The notes under the pieces were generated by a model, which was not told where the DNA came from, ran no database searches, and saw only the letters and a list, made by a program, of their open reading frames with translations. Below, piece after piece: positions 48,527-59,329 of a DNA stretch of 64,000 nucleotides. The stretch is taken from NCBI GenBank assembly GCA_043228905.1, contig JBHGNT010000010.1, positions 14,694,001-14,758,000 on the forward strand, read 5' to 3'. Numbering within the stretch: the first letter of the stretch is position 1; the number at the start of each line of letters is the position of its first letter. A program made the position numbers and the translations under genes. This DNA comes from Azolla caroliniana (Eukaryota > Polypodiophyta).

Positions 48527-48922
48527 TGTTGAGCAAGCAAGCTCAACCGGACCTGGATCGGCTGAATAAGACTGAGCCGGATCGGCATCCGGAAGGATGA
48601 GCCAGATTCGAACGGGAACCGGAAGCATAGTAGTAGCCTAGACTACTAAGTAATCATTGTCTCGCAATTAGTGTCAATCACATGTGTGAGCATTGAAGTA
48701 CTTGTCAGTACTTCTATCAGTCCTTTATGGACTTGTATAAATAGTGTTGTTTAGCATGTTGTATGTACAGATTTTTAGAGTTAACTTTTGAATATAGTTT
48801 TATGGTCTGCTCTCTCTGTCTCCTCTGTGTTTGAAGCTTTTCCATTAAACCTTCATCTCATTTTTCTGTTGCTATCCGGCTGAGCCGGTTCTGTCTAACA
48901 CTTCCGCACACTAACATTCACA
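48527..48922 (+). repeat. 5' LTR of plus-strand copia
   Basis: tgttgagcaagc ... acattcaca, 396 bp, with a tataaata box near 48737. It contains a stretch (atcacatgtgtgagcattga onward, ~48676-48717) that the right LTR lacks. Confidence 0.92.
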
Positions 48923-48934
48923 TGGTATCAGAGC
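48923..48934 (+). other. Primer-binding site (initiator Met tRNA)
   Basis: tggtatcagagc immediately follows the LTR; it is complementary to the 3' end of plant initiator methionine tRNA. Confidence 0.9.
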
Positions 48935-49038
48935 GCGAGGGTTGAGAACCTCTGCAACCGACGCTTGCCTTCGTAGACGAACCCTAGAATGCAACAACAG
49001 ACATGCAAGAATGCAACAACACACAGAGAGAAGATATG

Positions 49039-50270
49039 GGCAGAGGAATGGCGAGTTCACTTCCAATAGAGAAGCTTGACCGGAGCAACTACGCGTTTTG
49101 ATCATATAAAATGCACCAGTACTTGCTGGGGCATGGATATTGGAGCTTCGTGGAACGAAAAAATGAAGTAACACCGAAGCCGTCACTCAAAGACTTCCCG
49201 GTATGGGAGCAACGAGCGAGTTGGGTACTGTACTGTCTCGTGTCCGGTGTGCATGATCAAATGCTGAGCTACATCAAGGATGCAAAGACGCCGAAGGAGG
49301 CCTAGGAAAATCTACGGAAGATTTTCGCTGCAAGTACCACAACTCGTAAGTTGCAGCTCCAGCAAGAGCTGAACAACATCCTGCAAAGAGACATGTCGGT
49401 TACATATTACACCACCAAGATAAAGGAGATTTACGACGCACTCGGGTCCATCAACGTGACGGTGGACAAAGATAAGGTGGTACAAATCTGCCTCGGTGGT
49501 CTAGCACAAAGGTATAGGCAATCCGAACAACGATCTCCACCCGAGAGAAACCATTGTCCTTCTTCGACTTGCAATCGATGTTGATGGTCGAAGAAAACCA
49601 CGCAAGTGGGTCAAGGACCACTCAATCGGACGACTGGATGTTGTACACCACCAAGATAAAGGAGATTTGCGGCGCACTCGGGTCCATCAACGTGACGGTG
49701 AACAAAGATAAGGTGGTACAACTCTGCCTCGGTGGTCTAGCACAAAGGTACAGGCAATCCGAACAACGATCTCCACCCGGGAGAAACCATTGTCCTTCTT
49801 CGACTTGCAGTCGATGTTGATGGTCGAAGAAAACCACGCGAGTGGGTCAAGGACCACTCAATCAGACGACCGGATGCTGTACACGAAGACAGATCGGCCC
49901 CATGGACGTGGTGGACAAGGTGGGTCGGCACACAATGGAGGTGGCCGACAAGAGCAGTACCGGAGGCACAGAGGGTGTGCCGATAGCAGTTCCGAACCCT
50001 CCACAAGCAGGGGGAGTCAAAACGGCACTGAGAACCGGCAAGGAAAGGCCAGCATGGAATGTTGGTACTGTGGCAAAAAGGGCCATAGGGAAAGCGAGTG
50101 CTGGAAGAAGCGCGCCGATTCGGACAAATCTGGATCCGGCAAAACCGGTCGGGAGAACTGGCAAAGCTTGCACTACGTGGAAGGATCGAAAGGATTTAGA
50201 ACCGGGAAAACCGGTAAAGGGCCAGCCTTCGTGATGAAGCACAAGGCTAACTCGATGAAGAAGACTACTT
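49039..50270 (+). pseudogene. Plus-strand copia gag
   Basis: Starts MGRGMASSLPIEKLDRSNYA and carries KMHQYLLGHGYWSFVE, then IKEIYDALGSINVTVD and a CCHC knuckle CWYCGKKGHRESECW (about 50055-50100). Two codons that are tryptophan in the host copy are stops here: TGA at 49099 and TAG at 49303. A 236-bp tandem duplication (49411-49646 and 49647-49882) shifts the frame. Confidence 0.85.
49411..49882 (+). repeat. 236-bp tandem duplication within copia gag
   Basis: accaccaagataaaggagat occurs at 49411 and 49647, and the copies stay alike through gaccactcaatc(g/a)gacga. The length is not a multiple of three, so it disrupts gag. Confidence 0.92.
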
Positions 50271-50279
50271 CTGGATCGG

Positions 50280-51470
50280 AGGAAGTATGGTATGTTGATT
50301 CTGGAATGTCCAACCACATGACAAGCCATGAAGAGTGGTTCTCTTTTTTGAAGAAACCGGACAACCGGGGGTTGTCGAAACCGGAGATGACACCCCTCAC
50401 CCGATTGTGCATGTCGGAGAAGTCCCTTTAAACCATGTCGGACAAAAGGGGAAGTTGATGAACGTACTACACCTTCCGACTATCACAAAGAACCTGGTGT
50501 CAGTTGGACAAATCGTCGACCAGGGGATGCATATGCGGTTTACGCACCTAGGGTGCTTCATCGAGGAAGAGGGCCGGATAATTGCGCAAGGGCGCAGAGA
50601 TGGGAGGATGTTAATCCTCAACACTAATGATGTGGGCACCGCTATGTTTGCGAAAGGGTAGAAGGTCAAATCGGATATCGACATGTGGCACAAGCAGATC
50701 GACCACGTCAATTATCAAAGACCTACAATTGAAACAAGTCGTTTTCGGTTTGCCGAAATTTGTGAAGCCTGCCAACTCGGGAAGCAACACCGACTTCCAT
50801 TCCCCACCGATCGAAACCGGAGCCATAACAAGCTCGATTTAATCCATGCGGATGTATGGGGACCAACACAAACTGTTAGTCTTGGCGAGAGTCGGTATTT
50901 CGTCTCCTTCATCGACGACTACAGTCGGCACACGTGGATCTACCTCATCGAGAGGAAGAGCGAAGTCTTCGAGTGTTTCCGGAAACTTCAAAACTTGGTT
51001 GAATGGGAAATGGAGAGGAAGATCAAGTGCCTACGGTGGGATGGCAGGAAAGAATACTTTTCCGGCCGGTACACACCGGAGCAAAACGGTGTGGCCGAAA
51101 GGAAGAACCGGTCGATCATCAACGCAACAAGGGCAATGCTGGAGGAGAAGAGCATGCCCCATTTCCACTGGGCCGAGATGGTCCGGATGGCCGTCTACAT
51201 CCAAAACCGGATCGGTAACAAGGTGTCAGCAAATGAGATGTATTTCGGGCAAAAGCCGAATTTGAGACACCTTCGGATATTCGGTAGCATAGCATATGTG
51301 CATGTACCAGATGAGAAATGGAGGAAGTTGGATCCAAAGTTGGAGAAGTGCATTGTAGTTGGTTACTCGCATGAGCAAAAGGGGTATAAGTGCTATAACC
51401 CCCGGACTAAGCAGGTCCAAGTAAGCTGAGATGTCAAGTTTGTTGAGACAGCATCATGGTACTCCTTACC
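50280..51470 (+). pseudogene. Plus-strand copia protease and integrase
   Basis: Protease motif WYVDSGMSNHMTSHEEW (Ala replaced by Met in the usual DSGAS), then gag-pre-integrase HKQIDHVNYQRP, and integrase KLDLIHADVWGP, FVSFIDDYSRHTWIY and RYTPEQNGVAERKNR. Compared with the host copy, 17 residues are missing between YFSG and RYTPEQNG, an in-frame deletion inside the catalytic core. A TGA stop lies at about 51427. Confidence 0.87.
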
Positions 51471-51849
51471 GACTCCAACTCCCGACGAAGACCCGATTTC
51501 GGAAGATGAGGCTAGTGAGCCCAAGGAAGTCCGGGTAGAAGATAAAGACGTCGGCACTCTAGAAGAGAGTTCGATTTCATTCCGGCTAAGTGGACCAAAT
51601 GTGCGGCTGAGTCGAGATGACCAGTCGGATGAGGAACCGTCGAGTAGTGGAGACTCTGTCGTGCTCTCCCCACGCAAGGAACTGAGGAGACGGTTCATGC
51701 GCAAAGAGAAGGGGAAGAAGAAGATGCCGGAATACGAAACCGGCAATGTTGAGTCGGATCGGAGCGAATCGACTCCGGAAAGGATGAAGGCGGACCTTCG
51801 GGAACGAAGTCCGACCTAGCCAAGAAGGATCCCAAACCGGGTAATACCA

Positions 51850-52743
51850 AGTTACGCTTGTCTTCCCACCTGAAGAATCCCGTTACGCGGTATGGGTACA
51901 ATGAGTACATGGCACATCATTATGCGTTGATGACTAAGGTGGAGGAAATGCGTGAGCCAGAGAACTACGCAGAAGTGGCAAAGGACGCAAATTGGCATGC
52001 CGCTATGGACGAAGAAATGCAGGCACTAGATGCCAACGACACATGGGACCTCGTTGACCCTCCCCGACACTGTAAACCGATCGGTTGCAAATGGGTGTAC
52101 AAGGTAAGTACAATGCCAACGGTTCAGTTAACCGGTACAAGGCCTGGTTAGTGGCAAAGGGATACGCACAGACCCAGGGAATCGATTACGACGAGACCTT
52201 CGCCCCGATAGCGAAGATGACGACGGTTCATGTGGTACTGGCGGTTGTTGCGGCAAGGGGGTGGCATCTTCACCAGATGGACGTGAAGAATGTGTTTCTT
52301 CAAGGTGACCTTGAAGAACGGGTCTATATGATCCAACCTCCCGGCTTTCAGTCGGAGATGACAAAGTCGGCGGTGTGCCGGCTCAAGAAGTTGCTTTACG
52401 GTCTGAAACAAGCCCCCCGAGCTTGGAATGCGAAGATCACGCACCGGTTGCGTAAGATGGGGTTTGTGACCTCTAAATCTGACTCGTCGTTGTTCATTCG
52501 GCAAGGTCCGGATGGTCCGGTTTTCATCCTACTTTATGTTGATGATTTAGTCATCACTAGACACAGACTCAATGAAATCGGCCAAGTAAAGTCTCAGATG
52601 TCAGACACATTTGAAATGAAGGACCTGGGGGACCTTCATTATTTTCTTGGGATCGAGGTGATCCGAACCCCCGAAGGCATATTTCTCTCACAACGACACT
52701 ATGTGTTGAATATGCTATACAAGTTCGGTATGATGGAGTGCTG
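51850..52743 (+). pseudogene. Plus-strand copia reverse transcriptase
   Basis: [10 protein letters not shown], then after a frame change [54 protein letters not shown] and catalytic YVDD within ILLYVDDLVIT, ending MMEC then a stop. The catalytic motif is intact here, unlike the host copy. Confidence 0.9.
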
Positions 52744-53510
52744 ACATGTCTCCACACTCCTCGACCGGAACCAGAAGCTCTGTCCCAACTCCGAACCGGC
52801 CTGCAATGAGAAACAGTTTCGACAAATCGTCGGAAGCCTGATATAATTGACAATCACTCGACCCGACCTCAGTTACCCAGTCAGAGTGATCAGCCAGTTC
52901 ATGTAGAAGCAGACCGTCGAGCACCTTCAGTGCGCACACCGGATACTCTGGTATGTGAGTGGGGACTGTTATACTGGCATGGTATAACCGAAGAACTAGT
53001 TGGATATACAGATGCCGACTGGGCCAGTGATGCATTGGATCGTCAATCTACCTCCAGTTACATGTTTTCTCTGGGTAGCATGGTTGTGCGTGGACCAGCA
53101 AAAAGCAGCCAACAGTGGCTCTGTCCAGCATTGAGGTTGAATACCGGGGCGCTACCAATGCCACCTGTGAAGCCGTCTGGCTTCGGCGACTACTGGAAGA
53201 CTTGCGGATTGAGGTCCCGACCCCGATCCTGCTGTATTGTGACAACATGAGCATCATTCAGCTCGCCAAGAGCCCCATGTTCCATGCTCGGACAAAGCAC
53301 ATGGAAGTCCATTATCACTTTTGTGTGAACGGGTTTTGAGCGGTAAAGTTGAACTTCAGTATGTTCAGACGGATCGGCAGATTGCCGATATCTTCACCAA
53401 ACCGCTTGGATCGGACAAGTTGCAGCACTTCATCGACTTGGCGGCAGCGGTAGAGTCAAGAAGGACAGAGCCGACCGGAAGAAAACAGCCAAGACCTGGA
53501 CGTGGTCCGG
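52744..53510 (+). pseudogene. Plus-strand copia RNase H (broken)
   Basis: Blocks GYTDADWASDALDRQSTSSYM, ALSSIEVEYRGATN, YCDNMSIIQLAKSPMFHARTKHMEVHYHF and ADIFTKPLGSDKLQHF lie in different frames, separated by small indels and stops. Confidence 0.85.
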
Positions 53511-53912
53511 TGTGGTGAAGGGCCTGAAACCGGAAGACGAGTTGGAGAACACCGACTCGGACAAGCGCTGGAACGAATCGAAGGAAACCGATTCGGTTGA
53601 AGATTCAGAGAAGACGGATCAACTAAAGGCCAAGCGGACACGGACGCAGCGGAAGTCAACGTCAACACGAAGGAACCGACAGGTCGACAAGCGCCAGATC
53701 GCAGTAGCGAGGGAGCTGAAATGGGCTTGTTGAGCAGACAAACCGACCGAGGAGGTCGTGGTGCGCAGAGCCAGAAAGGTCACGGCAAACAAAACCAGAC
53801 CAGACAACGAACGCAAGTGAGGCGGAGCAACGCCAGAAGGAGCCAAGTAGAAGAACTGGCAGCCGTGGACACTAACACCACGATCCGACCTCAAGTTGAG
53901 CTTGAGGGGGAG

Positions 53913-54312
53913 TGTTGAGCGAGCAAGCTCAACCGGATCCGGATCGGCTGAATAAGCTTGAGTTGGATCAGCATCCAGAAGGATGAGCCGGATTGGTATT
54001 ATAGGGAGCCAGATCGGGGAGCCAGATTGGAGAGCTGGATTCGAGCGGGAACCGAAAGCCTAGTAGTAGCCTAGACAACTAGGTAATCATTGTCTTGCAG
54101 TTAGTGTCAGTCCTTTATGGACTTGTATAAATAGTGTTGTTTAGCATGTTGTATGTACAGAGTTTTAGAGTTAACTTTTGAATATAGTTTTATGTTCTAC
54201 TCTCTCTGTCTCCTCTGTGTTTGAAGCTTTTCCCTTAAATCTTCATCTCATTTTTCTATTGCTATCCGGTTGAGCCGGTTCTGTCTGACGCTTCCGCACA
54301 CTAACATTCACA
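53913..54312 (+). repeat. 3' LTR of plus-strand copia
   Basis: tgttgagcgagc ... acattcaca, 400 bp. It differs from the left LTR by two sizeable indels: an extra gagccagat-type repeat near 54000-54040 and lack of the ~42-bp segment seen in the left LTR. Confidence 0.92.
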
Positions 54313-54888
54313 CACCTTGTCTCTAATCCGATTTTGGATGCAGACGGCCATGCGGATCGCCTCAGCCTAGTAGAATTTGGGCATGCTCTTTTCCTCTAGC
54401 ATTACCCTCGCTGTGTCGACAATCAACCGATTCTTTCTTTCGGCCACACCGTTTTGTTCCGGTGTGTACCTGCAACTGAATTCTCTCTGAATTCCCTTCT
54501 GCTGCAAATAACTGTTGAATTGGCCAGAAAAGTATGCTTTTCTGCCATCCGACCACAGGCACTTTATCTTCCTCTCTGTTTCCCTTTCGACTAAGCTTTG
54601 AGGGTTCCGGAAACAGTCGAAGACTTCGCTTTTCTTCTCGATGAGGTAGATCCACTTGTGTCGTCTGTAGTCGTCAATGAAGGAGACGAAATACCGACTC
54701 CCACCAAGACTAACATTTTGTGCGGGTCCCCATACATCCGAATGGATTAAGTCGAGCTTGTTACGACTCCAATTTCGTTCGGTGGGGAATGGAAGCCGGT
54801 GTTGCTTCCCGAGCTGACAGGCTTCACTAATTTGAGCCATCCGACCACTGAATTTTGGCAAACCAAACACAACTTGTTTCGATTGCAA
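54313..54888 (-). pseudogene. Host copia integrase, N-terminal and core part
   Basis: Frame 54888-54367 reads ISEACQLGKQHRLPFPTERN, KLDLIHSDVWGPAQNV, FVSFIDDYRRHKWIYLIE and RYTPEQNGVAERKNR with the full-length linker that the plus-strand copy lost. It is cut at 54317, where the other copia inserted, and continues at 48521. Confidence 0.88.
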
Positions 54889-54891
54889 GTC

Positions 54892-56115
54892 CTAAAGCCT
54901 CTGGTAATTGACGTGGCCGATCCGCTTGTGCCCGAGATCGATGTTTGATTCAATCTTCTGTCCTTTGGCAAACATGGCGGTGCCAACGTCATTGGTGTTG
55001 AGGATGAACATCCTCCCTTCCCTGTGCCCTTGCGCAATTATCCGGCCTTCTTTCTCGATGAAGCACCCGAGGTGTGTAAATGACACCTGCATCCCCTGGT
55101 CGACGATTTGTCCAACCGACACCAAGTTCTTTGTGATAGTCAAAACATGTAGTACGTTCATCAGCTTCCCCTTTTGTCCGACATGGCTTAAAGGGACTTC
55201 TCTAACATGCACAATTGGGTGAGGGGTGTCGTCTCTGGTTTTGACAATCCCCGGTTGTTCCAGTTTCTCCAAAAAATAGAACCACTCTTCATGGCTTGTC
55301 ATGTGGTTGGATCCTCCAGAATCAATGTACCATACTTCCTCCGATTTGGAAGTAGTCTTCTTCATCGAGTTAGCCTTGTGCTTCATCACGAAGGTTGGCC
55401 CTTTACTGGTCTTCCTGATTCCGAATCCTTCCGATCCTTTTGCGTGGCGCAAACTTTGCCCGTTTTCCCAACCGTCTTTGCTAGATCTGGATTTGTTCGA
55501 ATCAGTGCGCATCCGGTTGTCCGATTGAGTGGTCGTGGACCTACTCACATGGTTTTCTTCTACCATCAGCATCGATTGCAAGTCGAAGAAGGACGGTGGC
55601 TTCTCCTGAGTGAGGATAGCTGTCCGGATATGCACATACCTTTGCGTTAGACCTCCAAGGCAAATTTGTACCATCTCGTCTTCGTCTACCGTCACATTGA
55701 TGGACCTGACCGCGTCACAAATCTCCTTTATCTTGATGGTGTAGTCCGTAACCGACATGTCTCTTTGTCGGATGTTGTTCAGCTCTTGCCGGAGCTGCAA
55801 CTTTCGGGCTGTGGTACTCGCGGCGAAAATCTTTCATAGATTTTCCCAAGCCTCCTTCGACGTCTTTGTATCCTTGATGTAGCCGAACATCTGATTGTGC
55901 ACACAGGAGGCGAGGCAGTACAATATTCGGCTCGCTCCTTGCTCCCATGCCGGGAAGTCATTGTGTGCCGGCTTCGATGCTACCTCGTTGGTTCCTTCCA
56001 CATAGCTCCAATATCCATGCCCCAGCAGGTATTGGTGCATTTTATATGTCCAAGATGCATAGTTGCTCCAGTCGAGCTTCTCTGTTGGAAGTGAACTCGC
56101 CATACCTCTGTCCAT
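54892..56115 (-). pseudogene. Host copia gag and protease
   Basis: Starts MDRGMASSLPTEKLDWSNYA at 56115, with KMHQYLLGHGYWSYVEGTNE and ELNNIRQRDMSVTDY. A TGA at about 55837 replaces an arginine codon seen in the other copy (ENL*KIF versus ENLRKIF). The segment that should hold the CCHC zinc knuckle, between SDNRM and RTDSNKS, is deleted. The protease block WYIDSGGSNHMTSHEEW and the pre-integrase part remain open to 54892. Confidence 0.87.
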
Positions 56116-56187
56116 ACCTCTCTTTCTGTTGTTGTCAGGTATTAGGGTTTGTCTTCGAAAGCGTCTATCGATTGCAGAGGTTCTCAA

Positions 56188-56206
56188 CCCTCGCACTCTG
56201 ATACCA
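56188..56206 (-). other. Primer-binding site of host copia
   Basis: ctctgatacca on the plus strand is TGGTATCAGAG on the element strand, directly inside the right LTR; initiator-Met type. Confidence 0.9.
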
Positions 56207-56653
56207 TGTAAATGGGAACATGTGGAAGCGTATTACAAACCGGCTCTACCGGATAGCAACAGTAGAGAGGAAGGTTCAATGGAAGCTTAACACAAAGAAT
56301 ATGCATGGGAGAGAGAGAGAGAGAGAGAACGTAAACTCTATTCAATAAATAACACTCTGTAACTCGATTCATACAATATGCTTGACATCACTATTTATAC
56401 AAGTCCTTGGAGGACTAACAAAAGTACCATGTACTTCGATGCTCATACAAGCAACTGACTCTAACTACAAGGACTCTGACTACCTAGTAGTCTAGACGTG
56501 TATAGGCTACTACTAGCCTTCCGGTTCACATTTGAATCTGATTCCCCGATCCAGCTCCTGGTTCCGAATATTATCTGGTTCTTCGTCCCGGATACCGATC
56601 CGGTTCAAGCTTACCCAGCCGATCCGGATCCGGTAGAGCTTGCTCGCTCAACA
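56207..56653 (-). repeat. 5' LTR of host copia
   Basis: tgtaaatgggaacatg ... gctcgctcaaca, 447 bp, with a ga-repeat near 56311-56330. It lacks the SINE-like insertion present in the left LTR. Confidence 0.92.
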
Positions 56654-56736
56654 AGTTTTTTAGGGACTAAAATTCAAGACCTCCTTTATGCACATCCAAA
56701 CCTCAAACAAATAACATTTATGTTGTATTTCGAAAT

Positions 56737-57269
56737 GGGCACGGTTCGGTTCGGTTTCAAGGCAAAGAAACCAAACCGTTTATTTAAAACAAAACCAAAC
56801 CAAACTGTTTATGAACTCTAAGTATTTAAACCAAACCGTTTAGGGAAAAGTTGAAACCAAACAAAACCATTTAATAAAAAATTTAAACCTAACCACTTAA
56901 GTCAAACTAATTAACATCTAAAGAAACAAAAATACATTGAATTAAATAAGCATTTAAGTTAAATTTATTAATTTAATAAAAGAAACTTTAATTGAACCAT
57001 TAAATTAAATAAACATTTAAGTTAAATTAATTAAATCAATAAAAAACCATTATATCAATAAACTATTAAGGTAATAAAAAAAAAGTTAACCAAAAACCTA
57101 TAAACCTTTAAATCAAACCTATAAACCCGAGTTTTAGAACCGAACTGAACCAAAACCGAACCGTTTATTGAGAATCCAAACAAAACCAAACCATTAAATT
57201 TTTTTGGAACCAATAAATCGTTAAACCATGGCTTAACGGTTTGGTTCGGTTTGAGCCGAAACCGTGCCC
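56737..57269. mobile_element. TIR element (GGGCACGGTTCGGTT ends), non-autonomous
   Basis: Begins gggcacggttcggttcggtt and ends with the inverted ttcggtttgagccgaaaccgtgccc. The inside is extremely AT-rich, with many aaaccaaacc/ggtttggtt words. A terminal inverted repeat and no coding capacity suggest a non-autonomous DNA transposon; such ends are common among plant hAT-type MITEs. I found no clear target duplication, so the superfamily is unsure. Confidence 0.6.
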
Positions 57270-57274
57270 ATTGC

Positions 57275-58390
57275 TAGCTGTATTCCATACATTTTACATG
57301 TTTGAAATGGTGACCATGTGTATATATATAGATAAGACATTGTCGTGTTAGAATTATTTTGGTTCAATGTTAGCCATCAACACACCTGTAAACCTTATCC
57401 TTGTTCATAATATATTACTTTTCTCCTTATTTTCCATTTCTTCTTACTTTTCTTTCTCATTCAATATAGGTTTTGGTTTCGGCTTGTGACACATGCTATG
57501 GACAATTTTCCTATGCACCCATACCAATAGATGACATCCTCTAAGAGGAATTTGCATATTGATATCATTGTTTTGTTTCTTAAGGTTCTATTTTTATAGG
57601 CATAACCTTAAGGACTAATTCTAAAACTAGTTTTAATGAGTTAAGGTTAGGATATTGGGGAAACTAGTTATCCTAGGAATTGGGACAAACCCATAAGGAT
57701 CCATGACATGTAGTGTCTTACGAGCCTTAAGCCTTGGATTATACAAAGAGGACTAGCAACCTCCTTCAATACAACATCTTAAGATACTATTCAGAGTCTA
57801 TTGCGTAGGCTAAGCTCTCATATTTGGATCCATTATCAACTACCAAGTTATAACATAAGGTAATATTTGGTTGTATGGGACATTGATGGTATATTAATGT
57901 TTGGCTCATGTCCTTCACAAGGCAATGATTGGTGTGGTTAAGCACCCTTCTCCATTATTTTCTTTAATATCTTATCATACTATACATAATATTTGTATCA
58001 ATGCAATATAATGATTCTTCTCTCTATTTTATTGTACTTTTTGAAGCTATTGTCTCATATCTCTTCGACATAGTCAGGGTGTGGTTAAGCACCCAAATGC
58101 ATTCTTTTTCATAGTCACTCTTTTGTTTGATCTATAAGGATTGATTTTAGTGTAGGACTAATGATTTTTCTTCTCTTGTTTTTTGTATTTTTTTTGGAGT
58201 GAAGAACAAGATTGTTGATCGATTTTAAACATTAGAACAATCAAAAAACTATATTCTTTTTTCCTTTCTCTTTTAATCTTGAGTTATTAACACTTTGACA
58301 ATGATTTAATAAATAATATTTGAATAAGCCATCATTAAAATGTTTCATATCTTGGGATTTTATACAATGTCAAGATTCGATGATACCTTG
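57275..58390. other. AT-rich intergenic DNA, nothing recognised
   Basis: No coding frame or element ends. The phrase gtgtggttaagcaccc recurs at about 57935 and 58080. Confidence 0.4.
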
Positions 58391-58393
58391 TAT

Positions 58394-58733
58394 CATGAAC
58401 ATTGACTCGAACTCGAACCTAGGTCCTTGTATATATATTTCTCCTAGGTGAACATTAGACTTTAACCTTTGTGCAAAGACTGATATGAGTTAGCATGTGC
58501 AACTTGGTATTATAGTATCGAAGTTTGAGTATGTATGACTTGGCATGCAAGTATTACCATCCTTGGCATGTAGGTATTAACATGCATCACTTCATGTATA
58601 AAAAGTCATACATACTATAATACCAAGTTGTGCATGCTAACTCATACTAGTCTTTGTACAAAGGTCAATGTCTAAAGTTTGCCTAAGAGAAACATACAAG
58701 GACCTTGGTTTGACTTCGAGTCGATGTTCATGG
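58394..58733. repeat. Large foldback element
   Basis: Left arm 58394-58540 and right arm 58604-58733 are inverted copies, for example catgaac(a/t)...aggtccttgta against tacaaggacc...gttcatg, and acttggtattatagta against tactataataccaag. The spacer is about 63 bp. Arms differ by substitutions and small indels. No target duplication was identified. Likely a MITE or foldback transposon. Confidence 0.8.
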
Positions 58734-59238
58734 CATTTTGTTTGATTGTGTTTGTAGTTTCAATTGATTGTTACATATCTTTAACCGATTCCTATAGATC
58801 ACCTTTCTGTCTTTATCATCCTTTACAAGATTTGAACCCTTGACCTTCCATTCATATTGTACAATATTTGATGATTGAGCTAAGTATTTTTATATATTTC
58901 ATATTGTCTTGTTTCCTTCTTATCATCTCTATCCTTCAATTGTTTATATATTTTTATTTTAATTCATTTACTCATGTGCACTCCTCACATCACAACTGTT
59001 AGAAATATTGAGAATCAATTAGATATGCATATAGAGTTACAATCACAAATATGTATATATGAAAACAGACTTTCTATTACATATGAGAGTGGCTCACAAT
59101 GGTAGTCCACCCATGCCCTCACACCTTAGAGCTTAGATGGGATTGGGACAAACCAACTAGAAAATTAGTGGGGATAGATAATAGTCACAACCATTGTGTA
59201 AGAGATAGACAGAGTGGGTTATATTCTCTGTTTGGCTT

Positions 59239-59327
59239 GGTGTCATATTAAATGTGCAAGTCAATTGATAGTAGGGGAGATCTTCCTTTTCTGTCAATTG
59301 ACTTGTCATTTAATATGACCTAGCACC
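59239..59327. repeat. Short hairpin element
   Basis: Arms ggtgtcatattaaatg(tgc)aagtcaattga at 59239-59268 and tcaattgacttg(t)catttaatatgacct at 59294-59322 are complementary with few mismatches around a ~25-nt loop. Confidence 0.8.
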
Positions 59328-59329
59328 CT

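Larger units (their letters stand above)
48527..54312 (+). mobile_element. Plus-strand Ty1/copia element inserted in the host copia integrase
   Basis: LTRs at 48527-48922 and 53913-54312, target duplication CACCT at 48522-48526 and 54313-54317, initiator-Met primer site directly after the left LTR and a polypurine tract cttgagggggag directly before the right LTR. LTR and protein sequence resemble the host copia, so both belong to one family, in opposite orientation. Coding sequence is gag, protease, integrase, RT and RNase H with stops, a duplication and a small deletion; non-autonomous. Element length is 5786 bp. Confidence 0.94.
39467..56653 (-). mobile_element. Host Ty1/copia retrotransposon, split by later insertions
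   Basis: A minus-strand copia element bounded by LTRs at 39467-40149 and 56207-56653 and flanked by the 5-bp target duplication AGTTT (39462-39466; 56654-56658). Reading inward from the right: primer site complementary to initiator-Met tRNA, gag, protease, integrase, RT, RNase H, polypurine tract, 3' LTR. Later insertions at 40189-45808 (solo LTR plus gypsy) and 48527-54312 (plus-strand copia) inflate it to 17.2 kb. Its coding sequence has stops and frameshifts, so it is not autonomous. Confidence 0.92.
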
